NCBI GenBank assembly: GCA_027306995.1
Contig: DAHUXS010000013.1
Span: forward strand, 186,001 to 250,000
DNA length: 64,000 bases
Origin: Lysobacter sp.
GTDB lineage: Bacteria; Pseudomonadota; Gammaproteobacteria; Xanthomonadales; Xanthomonadaceae
Direction: 5' to 3'
Under the pieces are notes generated by a model that saw only the letters and a program-made list of their open reading frames with translations, was not told the origin of the DNA and made no database searches. Both the position numbers and the translations under genes were made by a program. How positions within the stretch are numbered: the first letter of the stretch is position 1; every line of letters starts with the position of its first letter. Shown one piece after another: positions 29,190-39,685 of this stretch.

Positions 29190-30644
29190 TCACTTGCCGC
29201 GAAGGTCGCCGCTGTCCAGGTCGACCTTGTCGAGCGGAATCGTCACCGCCTCGGGATGCGCCTTGCGCAGCGCATCGCCGAACAGGCTCGCATCGCCCAC
29301 GACGACCACGGCCGCATGCGCGGGATCGATGTTCGCCTTGGCATAGGCCTGGACCTGCGCCGGTGTCACCGCCTGCACGCGGTCGACGTAGCGACCGACT
29401 TCAGCGAGATCGATGCCATAGACCGCGAGCGAACCGACGGTGCCGGCAAGTCCCTGCGTGGTCTGCAAGCCGCGGCCGTATTCGCCGGCCAGGGTCGCCT
29501 TGCGCGCAGCCAGTTCGTCCGCCGCCACCGGCGTGGTGCCGAGACGCGCGGCCTCGCCACGCATCAGGTCGACCACCTGCGGCGCCGAGGGGTTCTTGGT
29601 CTGCGCACCCGCGCTCCACAGTCCCGAGCTGCGGCGCGGATCGAAACGGCTCGACGCACCATAAGACAGTCCGCGCTTGATGCGGATTTCCTGGTTCAGG
29701 CGCGCCGAATACGATCCGCCGAGCACCGCATTGGCGACTTCGCCACTGAAGTAACCGGGATCGGCGCGATCGGGCGCGGGACTCGCCAGCGCGACGCCTG
29801 CCTGGCCAGCGCCGTGCTGGTCGATCACCAGCAGCATCGGCAATTTGGTCGTGGCGCGACCCGCCGGCGCGCTCGCCATCGCTTGGGCCGGCTTGGCCCA
29901 GCTTGCGAACGCGGCCTGCGCCAGTTGCAAGGCCTGTTCCGGCGTGATGTCACCGGCCAACACCAGGATGGTGTTGTCGGGACGATAGACCTGCGCGTGC
30001 ATCGCGACGATGTCGTCACGGGTGATGCGCGCCAGCGATGCCGGCGTGCCCGTGCGCGAATGCCCGTAGGCACCATCACCGAACACCAGTCGCGCACCGG
30101 CGAGGCTGGCCATCGAGCTCGGGCGGCTCAGCTTTTGGCGCAGGTCATCGAGCGCCTGCGCCCGCGCGCGATCAAGTTCGTCTTGCGCCAGCGTCGGCTT
30201 CTCCACCACGTCGGCGAGCAGCGACAACGCCGCCGGCAGTTTCGGTGTCGTCACCGTCATGCCGATGCCGCCCATGTCCCAGCCCGCGCTGCCGCCGAGC
30301 GAACCGCCGAGTGCATCGGCGGCTTCGGCGAGGTCGCTGGCGCTTCGTCCGGCCGCGCCCTTGGTAAGCAGGGTCGCGGTGAGATCGGCAAGTCCGGCCT
30401 TGTCCGCCGGATCCATCTCGCCACCACGACGCAACAGCAATTGCGCGGTGACCAGCGGCAGGCCCGGGCGCGCAACGGAAATCACTTCCATGCCGTTCGG
30501 CAGCACCTGGCGCACCGGCGTCGGGATCTGCAACTTCGGCGACGGACCGGGCGCCGGCGGCGTCGACGGAAAATCGGCCGCATTCACGGCAGCCGTCGCC
30601 GCGAACAACGCGCAGGCAAGCGCGGAAATCTTCAAGACAGTCAT
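29190..30644 (-). CDS. M16 family peptidase-like subunit, zinc motif absent
   Basis: A 484-residue exported protein with a signal peptide (ALFAATAAVNA) and two M16 domains. At the place of the HxxEH zinc motif it reads GLADL (after ADKA), so it cannot bind zinc there. It keeps the C-domain NQEIRIKRGLSYGASS block that shapes the cavity. It is the non-catalytic partner of the upstream M16 gene, overlapping it by four bases (ATGA), as in two-subunit mitochondrial processing peptidase-like enzymes. The pair probably acts in the periplasm. Confidence 0.9.
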   Translation of the reverse strand: MTVLKISALACALFAATAAVNAADFPSTPPAPGPSPKLQIPTPVRQVLPNGMEVISVARPGLPLVTAQLLLRRGGEMDPADKAGLADLTATLLTKGAAGRSASDLAEAADALGGSLGGSAGWDMGGIGMTVTTPKLPAALSLLADVVEKPTLAQDELDRARAQALDDLRQKLSRPSSMASLAGARLVFGDGAYGHSRTGTPASLARITRDDIVAMHAQVYRPDNTILVLAGDITPEQALQLAQAAFASWAKPAQAMASAPAGRATTKLPMLLVIDQHGAGQAGVALASPAPDRADPGYFSGEVANAVLGGSYSARLNQEIRIKRGLSYGASSRFDPRRSSGLWSAGAQTKNPSAPQVVDLMRGEAARLGTTPVAADELAARKATLAGEYGRGLQTTQGLAGTVGSLAVYGIDLAEVGRYVDRVQAVTPAQVQAYAKANIDPAHAAVVVVGDASLFGDALRKAHPEAVTIPLDKVDLDSGDLRGK

Positions 30645-31993
30645 GGCGTGGCTCCCTTGCCCGCGGCCTTCGCCGGCTGGTAATCGATGGTGACGCGATG
30701 GGCGTCGAGGACGTAGCGCTTCAGGACGCGTTGCACGTCGGCGGTGGTCACGGCCTGCAACGCGGCGAGATCGCTGTTCGCGCGCGCGGCATCGCCTTCC
30801 TGCAGCACCGCGCTGCCGAGCGCGAAGGCCTTGCCTTCCGCGGTCTGGCGCTGGATCAATTCGCTGGTCAGCAATTGCGTCTTGACCTTGTCGAGTTCGG
30901 CGGCGGGAATCGGTTCGTTGGCGAGTTTGTGCACTTCATCCAGCAGCATCTTCTCGGCTTCGGCGGTCTGGTGGCCGCTGGCCATCACCGCGACCAGGTT
31001 GAAGAGTCCCGGACCCACGCGCGAATCGACCTGGGCGTCGGCGCTCTGCGCGACCTGCGAGCGATACACCAGCGACTGGTTGAGGCGCGAGGATTCGCCA
31101 TGCGACAGCAACGCGGCAGCAACCTGCAACGGCACGATGTCGGCATCGGCAGCCGGCGGGATCAGCCAGGTCATCGCCACCGCGGGCAGCGGCGCGGTTT
31201 CGCTGGTCAGGGTCTGGCGCGTGTCGGCGGTGCGTGCCGGTTCGACCGCAGTGACCTTGGGAATCGCGGCAGCGGGCCTGGCAATCCCGCTGAAATATTC
31301 GTTGACCCAGCCGTCGAGCTGCTGCTGGTTGAAGTCGCCGGCGACGATCAGCGTCACGTTGTCGGGGCGATAGAACGTGTTGTGGAAGGCGACGACATCG
31401 GCCAGTGTCGCCGCCTGCAATTCCTCGATGTTGCCGATGGTCGGGCGCTTGTACGGATGCACCTTGTAGGACGCCGGGTCGAGCGCGTTGTAGAGGCGGC
31501 CATAGGGATTGGCGAGCACGCTCTGGCGATACTCTTCCTGCACCACCGCGCGTTCCGACTTGAAGTTGGCGTCGTCGACCTTGAGGTTGGACAGGCGTTC
31601 CGCTTCCGCCCACAGCAGGCGCTGCAGGTGGTTGGATGGCACCATCTCGTAATAATTGGTGATGTCGCTGCCGGTACTGGCGTTGTTGTAGCCGCCGACG
31701 TCCTCGGTCATGCGGTCCATCTGTTCCGGCTTCATGTTCTTGGTGCTCTTGAACATGATGTGTTCGAACAGGTGGGCGAAACCGGAGCGGTTCTGCGGGT
31801 CGTCCTTCGAACCGACGTGGTACCACATCTGCACGGTCACGGTCGGGCTGGAGTGATCCTCGACCGACAACACCTGTAGGCCGTTGGGCAGGGTGCGTTG
31901 CTGGTACTGGATCGGTGGAACGTTCAGAGTTTGCGCCGCCAGTGCCGTCGGCAGCAGGCAGGCAAGCAGGGTGAGACGGGTTCGCAGGCGCAT
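30641..31993 (-). CDS. M16 family zinc peptidase, catalytic subunit
   Basis: A 450-residue exported peptidase with signal peptide MRLRTRLTLLACLLPTALAA. The inverted zinc motif HLFEH is at residues 74-78, with the distal ligand Glu154 in VVQEEYR, 76 residues after the second His as expected. The C-terminal half-domain is present. The ATG at 31993 is picked for the signal peptide; the longer open frame upstream is not family-like. It is the first gene of the two-gene M16 operon and is translationally coupled to the inactive partner. Confidence 0.93.
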   Translation of the reverse strand: MRLRTRLTLLACLLPTALAAQTLNVPPIQYQQRTLPNGLQVLSVEDHSSPTVTVQMWYHVGSKDDPQNRSGFAHLFEHIMFKSTKNMKPEQMDRMTEDVGGYNNASTGSDITNYYEMVPSNHLQRLLWAEAERLSNLKVDDANFKSERAVVQEEYRQSVLANPYGRLYNALDPASYKVHPYKRPTIGNIEELQAATLADVVAFHNTFYRPDNVTLIVAGDFNQQQLDGWVNEYFSGIARPAAAIPKVTAVEPARTADTRQTLTSETAPLPAVAMTWLIPPAADADIVPLQVAAALLSHGESSRLNQSLVYRSQVAQSADAQVDSRVGPGLFNLVAVMASGHQTAEAEKMLLDEVHKLANEPIPAAELDKVKTQLLTSELIQRQTAEGKAFALGSAVLQEGDAARANSDLAALQAVTTADVQRVLKRYVLDAHRVTIDYQPAKAAGKGATP

Positions 31994-32063
31994 TGGAGTC
32001 CCGGAGGGGTCGGAGTCGTCCCCGAACCTAATCCGCCGGCGCGGCGAAGTCCACTGCCGGAAG

Positions 32064-32969
32064 TCAGAGCGACGGCAGTCCGTCAAGGAAGGCATCGACC
32101 GCATCGGTATAGGCGCCGGGCTGGCCGAGGTCGGCATTGATCTGCTCGTGCGTGCGCGCCTGCGGCAAGACTTGCGCACGGACATGCAGGCGTTGCGCCG
32201 CGTCGGCGAATGCATTGGCGGCAGGACAGGATTCGCGTCGCTGGCTGGAACAGACCAGCAGCATCGGCGGCGCCTTGGCGGTCAGTTGCTGCAACGGCGA
32301 CAACGCGCGCCAGTTGGCGGGATCGCGACCGAAGGCGTCGTCGTACAGCGGCAGATGGCGACCCTGCATGATCGTCGGCACATCGAGCGCCGCCGAATCC
32401 AGCGATACCGTCGCCCGCCACGGCTGTACATTCGGCGCCAGCGACGGATCGGCCGACAGCAACGCGACCAGATGCGCGCCGGCGGAATGCCCCATCAGCA
32501 CCAGGTTCGCGGGATCGCCACCCCACTCGCGTGCATGGCGTTGCACATAGACCAATGCGGCGGCGACATCCTTCGCCTGCTGCGCGACATCGGCCTGCGG
32601 CAGCATCCGGTAATCGATCGATACGAAGACATCGCCACGCGCGGCCCAATGCGCGAGCTTGTTGTCGACGACATGGCCCATCGCCTTGTCGCCGATGCGC
32701 CAGCCCCCGCCGTGCACCATCACGATGATGCGTCCACTCGCGTGGGCGGGCAGATAGACATCGAGCCGTTGCGCCGGATCGCTGCCATAGGCGAGATCGG
32801 GCAGTCGGCGCACGCCTGCGGGCAGCGCGACATGCTGCCGAGCGGCGATGTTCGCCTGCATCCGCTGACCGATGCGATCGCGGATACCGCCGCTCTGCGC
32901 GGCGACTGCGACAGCCACGCTCGACAGGATCAATGCGGCGGCAATGGGAAGCGGACGAAACATACGCAT
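32064..32969 (-). CDS. Exported alpha/beta hydrolase (carboxylesterase-like)
   Basis: A 301-residue protein with a signal peptide (residues 1-24, ending VAVAAQ). The oxyanion HGGGW near residue 86 and the nucleophile elbow GHSAG near 160 place it in the BD-FAE/hormone-sensitive lipase-like esterase group. A His in TRTHEQ near the end is the likely catalytic base. A site GGAGA lies seven bases before the ATG at 32969. It is 70 bases ahead of the M16 operon on the same strand. The ester substrate is not known. Confidence 0.83.
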   Translation of the reverse strand: MRMFRPLPIAAALILSSVAVAVAAQSGGIRDRIGQRMQANIAARQHVALPAGVRRLPDLAYGSDPAQRLDVYLPAHASGRIIVMVHGGGWRIGDKAMGHVVDNKLAHWAARGDVFVSIDYRMLPQADVAQQAKDVAAALVYVQRHAREWGGDPANLVLMGHSAGAHLVALLSADPSLAPNVQPWRATVSLDSAALDVPTIMQGRHLPLYDDAFGRDPANWRALSPLQQLTAKAPPMLLVCSSQRRESCPAANAFADAAQRLHVRAQVLPQARTHEQINADLGQPGAYTDAVDAFLDGLPSL

Positions 32970-33028
32970 CGCACGATCTCCGGGACGGCGGTCATCCGGG
33001 AAACGCGCCGGGCATGCCCGAGTTGACG

Positions 33029-33364
33029 TCAGCGTGGCGGCGACGCCAGCTCCCGGGCGTCCAGCGTCCCGTCGTGGTTGCGATCGAGCTTGCGGAACTG
33101 CTCGGCGAGCTGGGCGCGATATGCCTCGCGCGTGATGGTCTTGCCGCGACCGCCTGGCTGTTCGTCCGGCGTCAGCACGCCGTCATGGTTGCGGTCCATC
33201 CGGTCGAAGCCGTAGCACAGCCAGTCCTGGTATTCGGACAGCTGTACCTTGCCATCGTGGTTGGTATCCATCAGGCGCAGGTAGTCACTCGTGTTGTGGA
33301 CTTGCGCCAGCGCGGACAGCGGCAGCAATGCCGCCACGATCCACGCCTTGCGGCTTTTCGTCAC
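33029..33364 (-). CDS. Exported EF-hand protein, three calcium loops
   Basis: A 111-residue protein starting at GTG 33364. Residues 1-21 form a signal peptide ([14 protein letters not shown]). Three canonical EF-hand loops follow: [12 protein letters not shown] from 33, [12 protein letters not shown] from 57 and [12 protein letters not shown] from 94. It should bind calcium in the periplasm. The start overlaps the desaturase stop (GTGA), so translation is coupled to the membrane desaturase upstream. This start is too short for the raw open frame but is supported by the signal peptide and the overlap. Confidence 0.85.
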   Translation of the reverse strand: MTKSRKAWIVAALLPLSALAQVHNTSDYLRLMDTNHDGKVQLSEYQDWLCYGFDRMDRNHDGVLTPDEQPGGRGKTITREAYRAQLAEQFRKLDRNHDGTLDARELASPPR

Positions 33365-34569
33365 GCAGGCAGCGCTGGCGTCGAACCCCGCAGCGCGTAA
33401 CCGCGCAGGCGTTCGGCGAAGGCCTGCAGCGAACGGCTGCCGCTGGCTTCGGCTTCGCTGCACCACGTCTGCAGGCGCGCCAGCGTTTCCGCCGCGCTCT
33501 GCCCGCGCGCTTCCAGCACCGCGGCGAGTTGTGCACGCTTTTCGATCAGCGTGCGGATGCGCGGCGATTCCGCCACCCATTGTTCCAACTGTGCGCGTGC
33601 ATCCGGCGTCAGCCAGCGGCCCTCGTCGGCCAGGCCGTGGCGCAGCTTGCGCGGCAACAGGCGACGCAGCTTGGTGCCGCGCGCGGCGGCCTCTTCCTGC
33701 AACGCCGGCTTGACCACGTGGCGATGGAAATCGGTCATCGCCTGGAAACGATGCGCCAGCAGCGCCTTCAGCGTGTCCATGTCGGGAACGCGGATGTTCG
33801 GACGGATATTGAGCGTCGGCGCGACGCGCAGCACTTTCGCCAGGCGCACCGACTGGAACATGCGGATCGCCGCCCAGCCGATGTCGAATTCCCACTTGCG
33901 CAGCGCGAACTTGGCCGAACTCGGGAAAGCGTGGTGGTTGTTGTGCAGTTCTTCGCCGCCGATCCACACGCCCCACGGCGACAGGTTGGTCGCGGTATCG
34001 CTGGTGTGGAAATTGCGATAGCCCCACCAGTGGCCGAGGCCGTTGACGACGCCCGCGGCCCAGAACGGAATCCACGCCATCTGCAGCGCCCACACCGCCA
34101 CGCCCTTGGCGCCGAACAGGAACGCCAGCACGAACAGCAGGATCACCACGCCGCTGGTCGGCCAGCGCGTATAGAGAACACGTTCGATCCAGTCGTCCGG
34201 GCAGCCCTTGCCGTACTGGTCGATCGACGCGCGATCCGCGCGCGCTTCGCGATAGAGCTCGACGCCGTTCCAGAACACCTTGCCGATGCCCTTGAACATC
34301 GGGCTGTGCGGATCTTCCTCGGTCTCGCACTTGGCGTGGTGCTTGCGATGGATGGCGGCCCATTCGCGCGCGATCATCGCCGTGGTCAGCCACGACCAGA
34401 AACGGAAGACGTGGGCAATGGCGGGATGGAAATCCACGCCGCGGTGCGCCAGCGAACGATGCAGGTAGAGCGTCACCGAGAAGATGGTGAGCTGGGTGGC
34501 GAGCAACAGGTACAGGGCGATGGCGCCCCAGCCGGCTCTGATGAAGCCGCTGGCAATGAAATCGAGCAT
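33361..34569 (-). CDS. Membrane fatty acid desaturase (acyl-CoA desaturase type)
   Basis: A 402-residue di-iron desaturase. The three histidine boxes are visible: HRSLAH near residue 38, HRKHH near 74 and HNNHH near 210, with membrane pairs between them ([31 protein letters not shown]). It inserts a double bond, most likely delta-9, in saturated acyl chains. A long cytoplasmic tail of about 150 residues, rich in Leu, Arg and Glu, follows the catalytic core. The ATG at 34569 gives the usual MLDFIASG opening; an upstream GTG would add 21 residues. It is coupled to the EF-hand gene and divergent from mutM. Confidence 0.9.
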   Translation of the reverse strand: MLDFIASGFIRAGWGAIALYLLLATQLTIFSVTLYLHRSLAHRGVDFHPAIAHVFRFWSWLTTAMIAREWAAIHRKHHAKCETEEDPHSPMFKGIGKVFWNGVELYREARADRASIDQYGKGCPDDWIERVLYTRWPTSGVVILLFVLAFLFGAKGVAVWALQMAWIPFWAAGVVNGLGHWWGYRNFHTSDTATNLSPWGVWIGGEELHNNHHAFPSSAKFALRKWEFDIGWAAIRMFQSVRLAKVLRVAPTLNIRPNIRVPDMDTLKALLAHRFQAMTDFHRHVVKPALQEEAAARGTKLRRLLPRKLRHGLADEGRWLTPDARAQLEQWVAESPRIRTLIEKRAQLAAVLEARGQSAAETLARLQTWCSEAEASGSRSLQAFAERLRGYALRGSTPALPA

Positions 34570-34683
34570 CGAGGGGGAAAGCGCAGGGGATGGAATCCCA
34601 ATGGTGAGGCTTCCGTGTCTCGCCGTCACCACCGTACGCGTGCGTATTCAGGCTGCCCGGGCGCAAGCCGCACAATGACGGCC

Positions 34684-35496
34684 ATGCCTGAACTGCCCGA
34701 AGTCGAAACCACCCGTCGTGGCCTGTTGCCGCATGTCGCCGGGCGCCATGTGCGCAAGGTGGTGCTGCGGCGGCCCGACCTGCGACTGCCGATTCCGCCG
34801 GAACTGCCGAAGCTGCTGCGTGGCGAGGAAATCCACGGCATCACCCGTCGCGCCAAATACCTGCTGATGGACAGCGATCGCGGCAGCGCGCTGTGGCACC
34901 TCGGCATGTCGGGCAGCCTGCGGGTGCTGCCCGCCGACACGCCGTTGCGCGCACACGACCATGTCGATGTCGAACTCGACTCCGGGCATGTCCTGCGCTT
35001 CAACGATCCGCGCCGCTTCGGCCTGCTGCTGTGGCAGCCGGCGGGCACCGTGCATCCGTTGCTGCAATCGCTGGGACCGGAACCCTTGTCCGACGATTTC
35101 GATGGCGATCACCTGTTCCGTCTCAGCCGTGGTCGCAGCGCGCCGGTGAAAGCCTTCCTGATGGACCAGGCGGCGGTGGTCGGCGTCGGCAACATCTACG
35201 CCGCCGAAGCCTTGTTCGCCGCCGGCATCGCGCCGACGCGCGAAGCCGGCAAGGTGTCGCTCGACCGCTATCGCAAGCTGGCCGATGCGGTGCGCGCGAT
35301 CCTCGCCCATGCGATCGAGCGCGGCGGCACGACGCTGCGCGATTTCATCAGCCCCGATGGCCTGCCCGGGTATTTCGAACAGGAGTTGCAGGTCTATGGC
35401 CGCGGTGGCGAACCGTGCCGGGTGTGCGGTCGCAAGTTGCGCGAAGCGCGGATCGGCCAGCGCGCCAGCGTGTGGTGTTCGCACTGCCAGAAGTAG
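34684..35496 (+). CDS. mutM: Formamidopyrimidine-DNA glycosylase (Fpg)
   Basis: A 270-residue bifunctional glycosylase/AP lyase that removes 8-oxoguanine and formamidopyrimidines. The mature N-terminus [13 protein letters not shown] carries the catalytic Pro2 and Glu3. KYLLM with the conserved Lys lies near residue 57. The C-terminal zinc finger has CRVCGRK and CSHCQ. The length equals E. coli MutM (269). CACAAT seven bases before the ATG is a weaker example of the -10-near-start pattern. It is divergent from the desaturase. Confidence 0.97.
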   Translation: MPELPEVETTRRGLLPHVAGRHVRKVVLRRPDLRLPIPPELPKLLRGEEIHGITRRAKYLLMDSDRGSALWHLGMSGSLRVLPADTPLRAHDHVDVELDSGHVLRFNDPRRFGLLLWQPAGTVHPLLQSLGPEPLSDDFDGDHLFRLSRGRSAPVKAFLMDQAAVVGVGNIYAAEALFAAGIAPTREAGKVSLDRYRKLADAVRAILAHAIERGGTTLRDFISPDGLPGYFEQELQVYGRGGEPCRVCGRKLREARIGQRASVWCSHCQK

Positions 35497-35557
35497 CCGT
35501 CGGCGCGGTTCATTCCACCCCGCTATGCTGGGCGTCTGACCCTGCGCACTGAACCGC

Positions 35558-36136
35558 ATGCCCGATCCCAACGCCCATGACGGCATCACCCGCTGGCTGG
35601 ATGAAGCCCGCGGCGGCGATCGTGCGGCGCTCGATCGCGTGCTGCAGGCGCTCTATGCGGAACTGCACGCAATGGCACAACGGCAATTGCGCCAGCCTGC
35701 CGACGACGAAACGCTCGATCCCACCGCGCTGGTCCACGAGGCCTACATCAAACTGGTCGGGCAACAGGCCGATTTCGCCGATCGCGCCGGCTTCTTCGCC
35801 TACGCCGCCTCGGCCATGCGCAGCGTGGTGGTCGATCACGCGCGCAGCCGCCTCGCGCTGAAACGCGGTGGCGGCGATGTCGTGCAGCGCATCGCCGAAC
35901 TGCCGCAGATCGCCGACGACGGCTTGCGCCTCGACGAGGATCTGCTGTCGCTCGATGCCGCGCTGACGCAACTCGCCGCGCTCGACGAACATCTCGCCCA
36001 GGTGGTCGAACTGCGCTACTTCGCCGGACTGTCGGAAACACAGATCGCTGAACTCACCGATCGTTCCGAACGCAGCGTGCGCCGCGACTGGCAGAAGGCG
36101 CGGATGTTCCTGCTCGACGCGCTGCAGGGCCGCTGA
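35558..36136 (+). CDS. ECF-like RNA polymerase sigma factor (TIGR02999 type)
   Basis: A 192-residue sigma factor with region 2 near residues 20-95 (DPTALVHEAYIKL, FFAYAASAMRSVVVDHAR) and region 4 near 130-190 (VVELRYFAGLSETQIAELTD, SVRRDWQKARMFL). This branch is regularly paired with Ser/Thr kinases, and here the kinase gene begins five bases after its stop. No anti-sigma factor is nearby, so control may come through the kinase. It lies downstream of mutM by 61 bases. Confidence 0.9.
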   Translation: MPDPNAHDGITRWLDEARGGDRAALDRVLQALYAELHAMAQRQLRQPADDETLDPTALVHEAYIKLVGQQADFADRAGFFAYAASAMRSVVVDHARSRLALKRGGGDVVQRIAELPQIADDGLRLDEDLLSLDAALTQLAALDEHLAQVVELRYFAGLSETQIAELTDRSERSVRRDWQKARMFLLDALQGR

Positions 36137-36141
36137 CCTCC

Positions 36142-38997
36142 ATGACGATGGACCGCACGCGCTGGCAACGCATTTCCGCCGAGCTCGACGCGCTGCTGGA
36201 ACTCGACCCTGCCGCGCGCACGCGCCGGCTCGATGCAATGCGCGCGGAAGATCCCGCGTTCGCCGACGAGATCGAACGCCTGCTCGCCCACGAAGAGACG
36301 CGCGACCATCGTATCGACACGCCCTTGGTCACGGCGCCACCAGGGCCGCGCGAAGGCGAGCGTGTCGGTCCCTATCGCCTTGACGCCTTGCTGGGCGAAG
36401 GCGGCATGGGACAGGTCTGGCAGGCCGAGCGCGCCGACGGCATGTATGCGCGTCGCGTCGCATTGAAATTGTTGCGCCCCGGACTCGCCGATCCCACCCT
36501 GCGCCTGCGCTTCAGCCGCGAACGCGACATCCTCGCGCGACTGGCGCACCCGCATATCGCGCGACTGCTCGATGCCGGCATCAGCGAGAACGGCCAACCC
36601 TATCTCGCGCTGGAATTCGTCGAAGGCCACGGCATCCTCGCCTATGCGCGCGAGCAGGCGCTCGACACCCGCCAGCGCATCGCCCTGTTTCGCCAGGTCT
36701 GCGACGCCGTCAGCCACGCCCACGCCAACCTGATCGTCCATCGCGACCTCAAGCCGTCCAACATCCTGGTCAGCGCCGACGGCGAAGTGCATCTGCTCGA
36801 CTTCGGCATTGCCAAACTGCTCGACGATCCGCAGGAGCCGATCGAACACACGCGCACTGGCCTGCGGCCGTTCACCCTGCACTACGCCGCGCCGGAACAG
36901 GTACGCGGCGAACCGGTCAGCACCAAGACCGACGTGTATTCGCTGGGCGTGGTGCTGTACGAACTGTTGACCGGGCAGAAACCCTACCGGCTCAAGCGCG
37001 AATCGAGCGCGCAATGGGAAGACGCGATCCTCGCCGCCGAACCGCAGCGTCCATCGCTCTCGATCGTGCGCGACGATGAAGGCGGCAGCTTCGCGCAACG
37101 ACGGCGGACCGCGCGGGAGCTTTCCGGCGATCTCGACAACATCGTGATGAAGGCGCTGTCGAAAAGCCCCGACCAACGCTATTCCTCCGCAGAAGCGCTG
37201 TCCAGTGATCTCGAGCGTTATCTCGATGGCCTGCCGGTGCTGGCGCGCGGCCAGAGTTTTTTCTATCGCACCCGCAAGTTCGTCCGTCGCCAGTTGTGGC
37301 CGATCGTCACCGGGCTCGGCATCACCGCATTGCTGCTGATATTCCTCGGCGTCGCCCTGTGGCAGCGCCAGGAAGCCATCCGCGAAACCGCGCGTGCCGC
37401 GGCGTTGCAGGCATTCACCGTCGGCCTGTTCGAGAATGCCGATGCCGCGCAGAAGGGCAAGCCGGTCGATGTCGCAACGCTGCTCGACGCCGCGGAAGCA
37501 CGCGGCGAACGCGAACTCGGCCTGCAGCCGCGTGCGCATGCCGAACTGCTGGGCACCATCGCGCGCATTCGCCTCGCGATGGGGCAATATCCACGCGCCG
37601 CCGATGTCCTCGAACGCCAGCGCAAGCTGGTCGACAAACTCCCGGACGCCCCCGCGAGCCTGCGCCTGGAGTCGGCCAGCCAGCGCGGTCGCGTGCAACG
37701 CCTGCTCGGCGATCCCGATGCCTGTCGTCGCACGCTCGAGCCGCTGCTCGGGCTTGCCTCGACGCAGCAGACGCAGTTGCCGGCGCACGTCGCCGAATTC
37801 GATTCGCAGTTGGCGCGCTGCCGCCGCGGCATCGGCGATCGCGACGGCGCGCAGCGACTGTTCGAACAATCGCTGGCCTTGCGCAAGAGCGCGCTGGGCG
37901 ACGACATCGGCGTGGTCGAGAACCTGACCGATCTCGCCGCCCTGTCGGTGGATGCCGGCAACTATCCCGATGCGCTTGCGCGTTTCCAGGGCGCGCTGGC
38001 GCAGTTGCGCAAGATCGCCGGCAACCGCCATCCGCTTGGCATCGACATCCTGCGCAGCATCGGCACCACCCAGCGCGCGATGGGCGACGTCGACGATGCC
38101 GCGCGCAGCATCGGCCAGGCGCTCGAGCTATCGGAGTCGTTGCAGGGTCCGGACCATCCGGTCACGCTCGCCCTGCGCGAAGCCGCGGCGCAATCGGCGG
38201 AAGACCTGTCGCAATGGAACGAAGCGCAATCGCAATGGCAGCTGCTCAACACCAGCCTGCAACGTTCGTCGAATGTATCCGTCGATCTCGCCGACAGCTG
38301 GCTCGGCCTCGGACGCGACGCCTATGAACTCGGCGAGCTCGAACGCGCGCGCGCATCGCTGCAACGCGCCATCCGCCTGTCCGCGAACCTGCATCGCGGC
38401 GACATCCAGTTCGCCGCGCTGTTGCTGGAAGCGCGCCTCTACGCGGAACGCGGCGATGCCGCCGGCGCGCGGCGCCTGATCGATGCCGCGCAGAAATTGC
38501 TGGACGAGGGCATGCCCCGAGGCGGCGATGCACAGTTGTCGCTGGCCGCGGTCGCCGGACATATCGAACTGGCGGCGAACACGCCGCAGGATGCTGTCAC
38601 GCTGCTGCAGCCGCTGGTCGCGCATGCCAGCCCGAAACCGTCGGAAGCACAGGCCTTGCTGATCTCGGCACAGGCGCGCATGGCCAAGGATCCTGCCGAG
38701 ATCGATCGCCTGCGCGATCAGCTCGATGTCGCCGGCAAGGTCGCCGACGCTCCTGCCACGCGCGTATTGTCCTTGCGTTTTCGCCTCTACGCCGCCGATG
38801 CGCAGTGCCGCGGCAATCCCGCGCTCGGCAAACAGCGCTACGACGCGCTGATGCCGGCGATCGGCTCGGCGCAGCCCGAAGGTGGCGCGCTATCGCGCGA
38901 AGCGGTGGCGTTGCGCGACGAATGCGAGCATCGCCAGCCGCCCGCGCCGCCGAGTCGCCGCGGTCAGTCTTCGCGGGCGAACGGCAGCGGGCACTGA
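36142..38997 (+). CDS. Ser/Thr protein kinase with TPR-like extracytoplasmic domain
   Basis: A 951-residue membrane protein. Residues about 75-350 form a Hanks-type kinase with [12 protein letters not shown] (P-loop), VALKLL (Lys), HRDLKPSN (catalytic H200-R201-D202), DFGIAK and PEQVRGE. A single membrane helix near 392-415 ([19 protein letters not shown]) is followed by about 535 residues of helical TPR-like repeats, probably periplasmic. It is co-transcribed with the ECF sigma gene, five bases away. Its 3' end overlaps the convergent tdk gene by 34 bases. The signal sensed by the TPR part is unknown. Confidence 0.92.
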   Translation: MTMDRTRWQRISAELDALLELDPAARTRRLDAMRAEDPAFADEIERLLAHEETRDHRIDTPLVTAPPGPREGERVGPYRLDALLGEGGMGQVWQAERADGMYARRVALKLLRPGLADPTLRLRFSRERDILARLAHPHIARLLDAGISENGQPYLALEFVEGHGILAYAREQALDTRQRIALFRQVCDAVSHAHANLIVHRDLKPSNILVSADGEVHLLDFGIAKLLDDPQEPIEHTRTGLRPFTLHYAAPEQVRGEPVSTKTDVYSLGVVLYELLTGQKPYRLKRESSAQWEDAILAAEPQRPSLSIVRDDEGGSFAQRRRTARELSGDLDNIVMKALSKSPDQRYSSAEALSSDLERYLDGLPVLARGQSFFYRTRKFVRRQLWPIVTGLGITALLLIFLGVALWQRQEAIRETARAAALQAFTVGLFENADAAQKGKPVDVATLLDAAEARGERELGLQPRAHAELLGTIARIRLAMGQYPRAADVLERQRKLVDKLPDAPASLRLESASQRGRVQRLLGDPDACRRTLEPLLGLASTQQTQLPAHVAEFDSQLARCRRGIGDRDGAQRLFEQSLALRKSALGDDIGVVENLTDLAALSVDAGNYPDALARFQGALAQLRKIAGNRHPLGIDILRSIGTTQRAMGDVDDAARSIGQALELSESLQGPDHPVTLALREAAAQSAEDLSQWNEAQSQWQLLNTSLQRSSNVSVDLADSWLGLGRDAYELGELERARASLQRAIRLSANLHRGDIQFAALLLEARLYAERGDAAGARRLIDAAQKLLDEGMPRGGDAQLSLAAVAGHIELAANTPQDAVTLLQPLVAHASPKPSEAQALLISAQARMAKDPAEIDRLRDQLDVAGKVADAPATRVLSLRFRLYAADAQCRGNPALGKQRYDALMPAIGSAQPEGGALSREAVALRDECEHRQPPAPPSRRGQSSRANGSGH

Positions 38998-39596
38998 GCG
39001 GGATCGATCCGCCCTTCCCCACGCATGATCTTCTTGAACTCGGCGCGGCTGACCGAGAGGTAGCGTTCGTTGCCGCCGATTTCCACCTGCGGGCCGTCCT
39101 GCACCGCGCGGCCGGCATTGTCGACGCGCACGGTCATCGTCGCCTTGGCGCCGCTATGGCAGATCGTCTTGATTTCCTGCATCTCGTCGGCCCAGGCGAG
39201 CAGGGCCGCACTGCCTTCGAACAATTCGCCGCGAAAATCGGTGCGCAGGCCGTAGCACAGCACCGGCACCCGTAATTCATCGACGACGTCGCTCAACTGC
39301 CACGCCTGCGCGCGCGACAGGAATTGCGCTTCGTCCACCAGCGCGCAGTTGAGCTTGCCGTGGTCCGCGATGTCCTCGCGCACGCGTCGCAGTAGGTCAT
39401 CGTCGTGCCCGAACGGGATGGCGGCATCGCTCAGGCCGATCCGCGACGACACCACGCCACGCCCGGCGCGATCGTCCAGCGCGGGCGTGAGGATCATCAC
39501 CCGCATGCCGCGTTCGCGATAGTTGTGCGCGGACTGCAGCAGCGTGGTGGTCTTGCCCGCGTTCATCGCGGAATAGTAGAAGTACAGCTTGGCCAT
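38964..39596 (-). CDS. tdk: Thymidine kinase (type II)
   Basis: A 210-residue enzyme that phosphorylates thymidine in the salvage path. The P-loop SAMNAGKTT lies near residue 9, VDEAQFL (Walker B) near 88, and the thymidine lasso [11 protein letters not shown] near 175. In E. coli the zinc site uses CxC and a later Cys; here the positions read ICHSG and YLSVSR, so most of the Cys ligands are replaced. The ATG at 39596 gives the [15 protein letters not shown] opening, as in relatives; an ATG nine bases further upstream is also possible. The 3' end overlaps the convergent kinase gene. Confidence 0.94.
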   Translation of the reverse strand: MAKLYFYYSAMNAGKTTTLLQSAHNYRERGMRVMILTPALDDRAGRGVVSSRIGLSDAAIPFGHDDDLLRRVREDIADHGKLNCALVDEAQFLSRAQAWQLSDVVDELRVPVLCYGLRTDFRGELFEGSAALLAWADEMQEIKTICHSGAKATMTVRVDNAGRAVQDGPQVEIGGNERYLSVSRAEFKKIMRGEGRIDPAQCPLPFARED

Positions 39597-39685
39597 TCCC
39601 GCCATGATACCGGCGCGGCCCGCTTCGATGAGGCCCCGACCCGGACTCAATGAGACAATACCCGGCCGTCTCCCGTATCCGCCCC

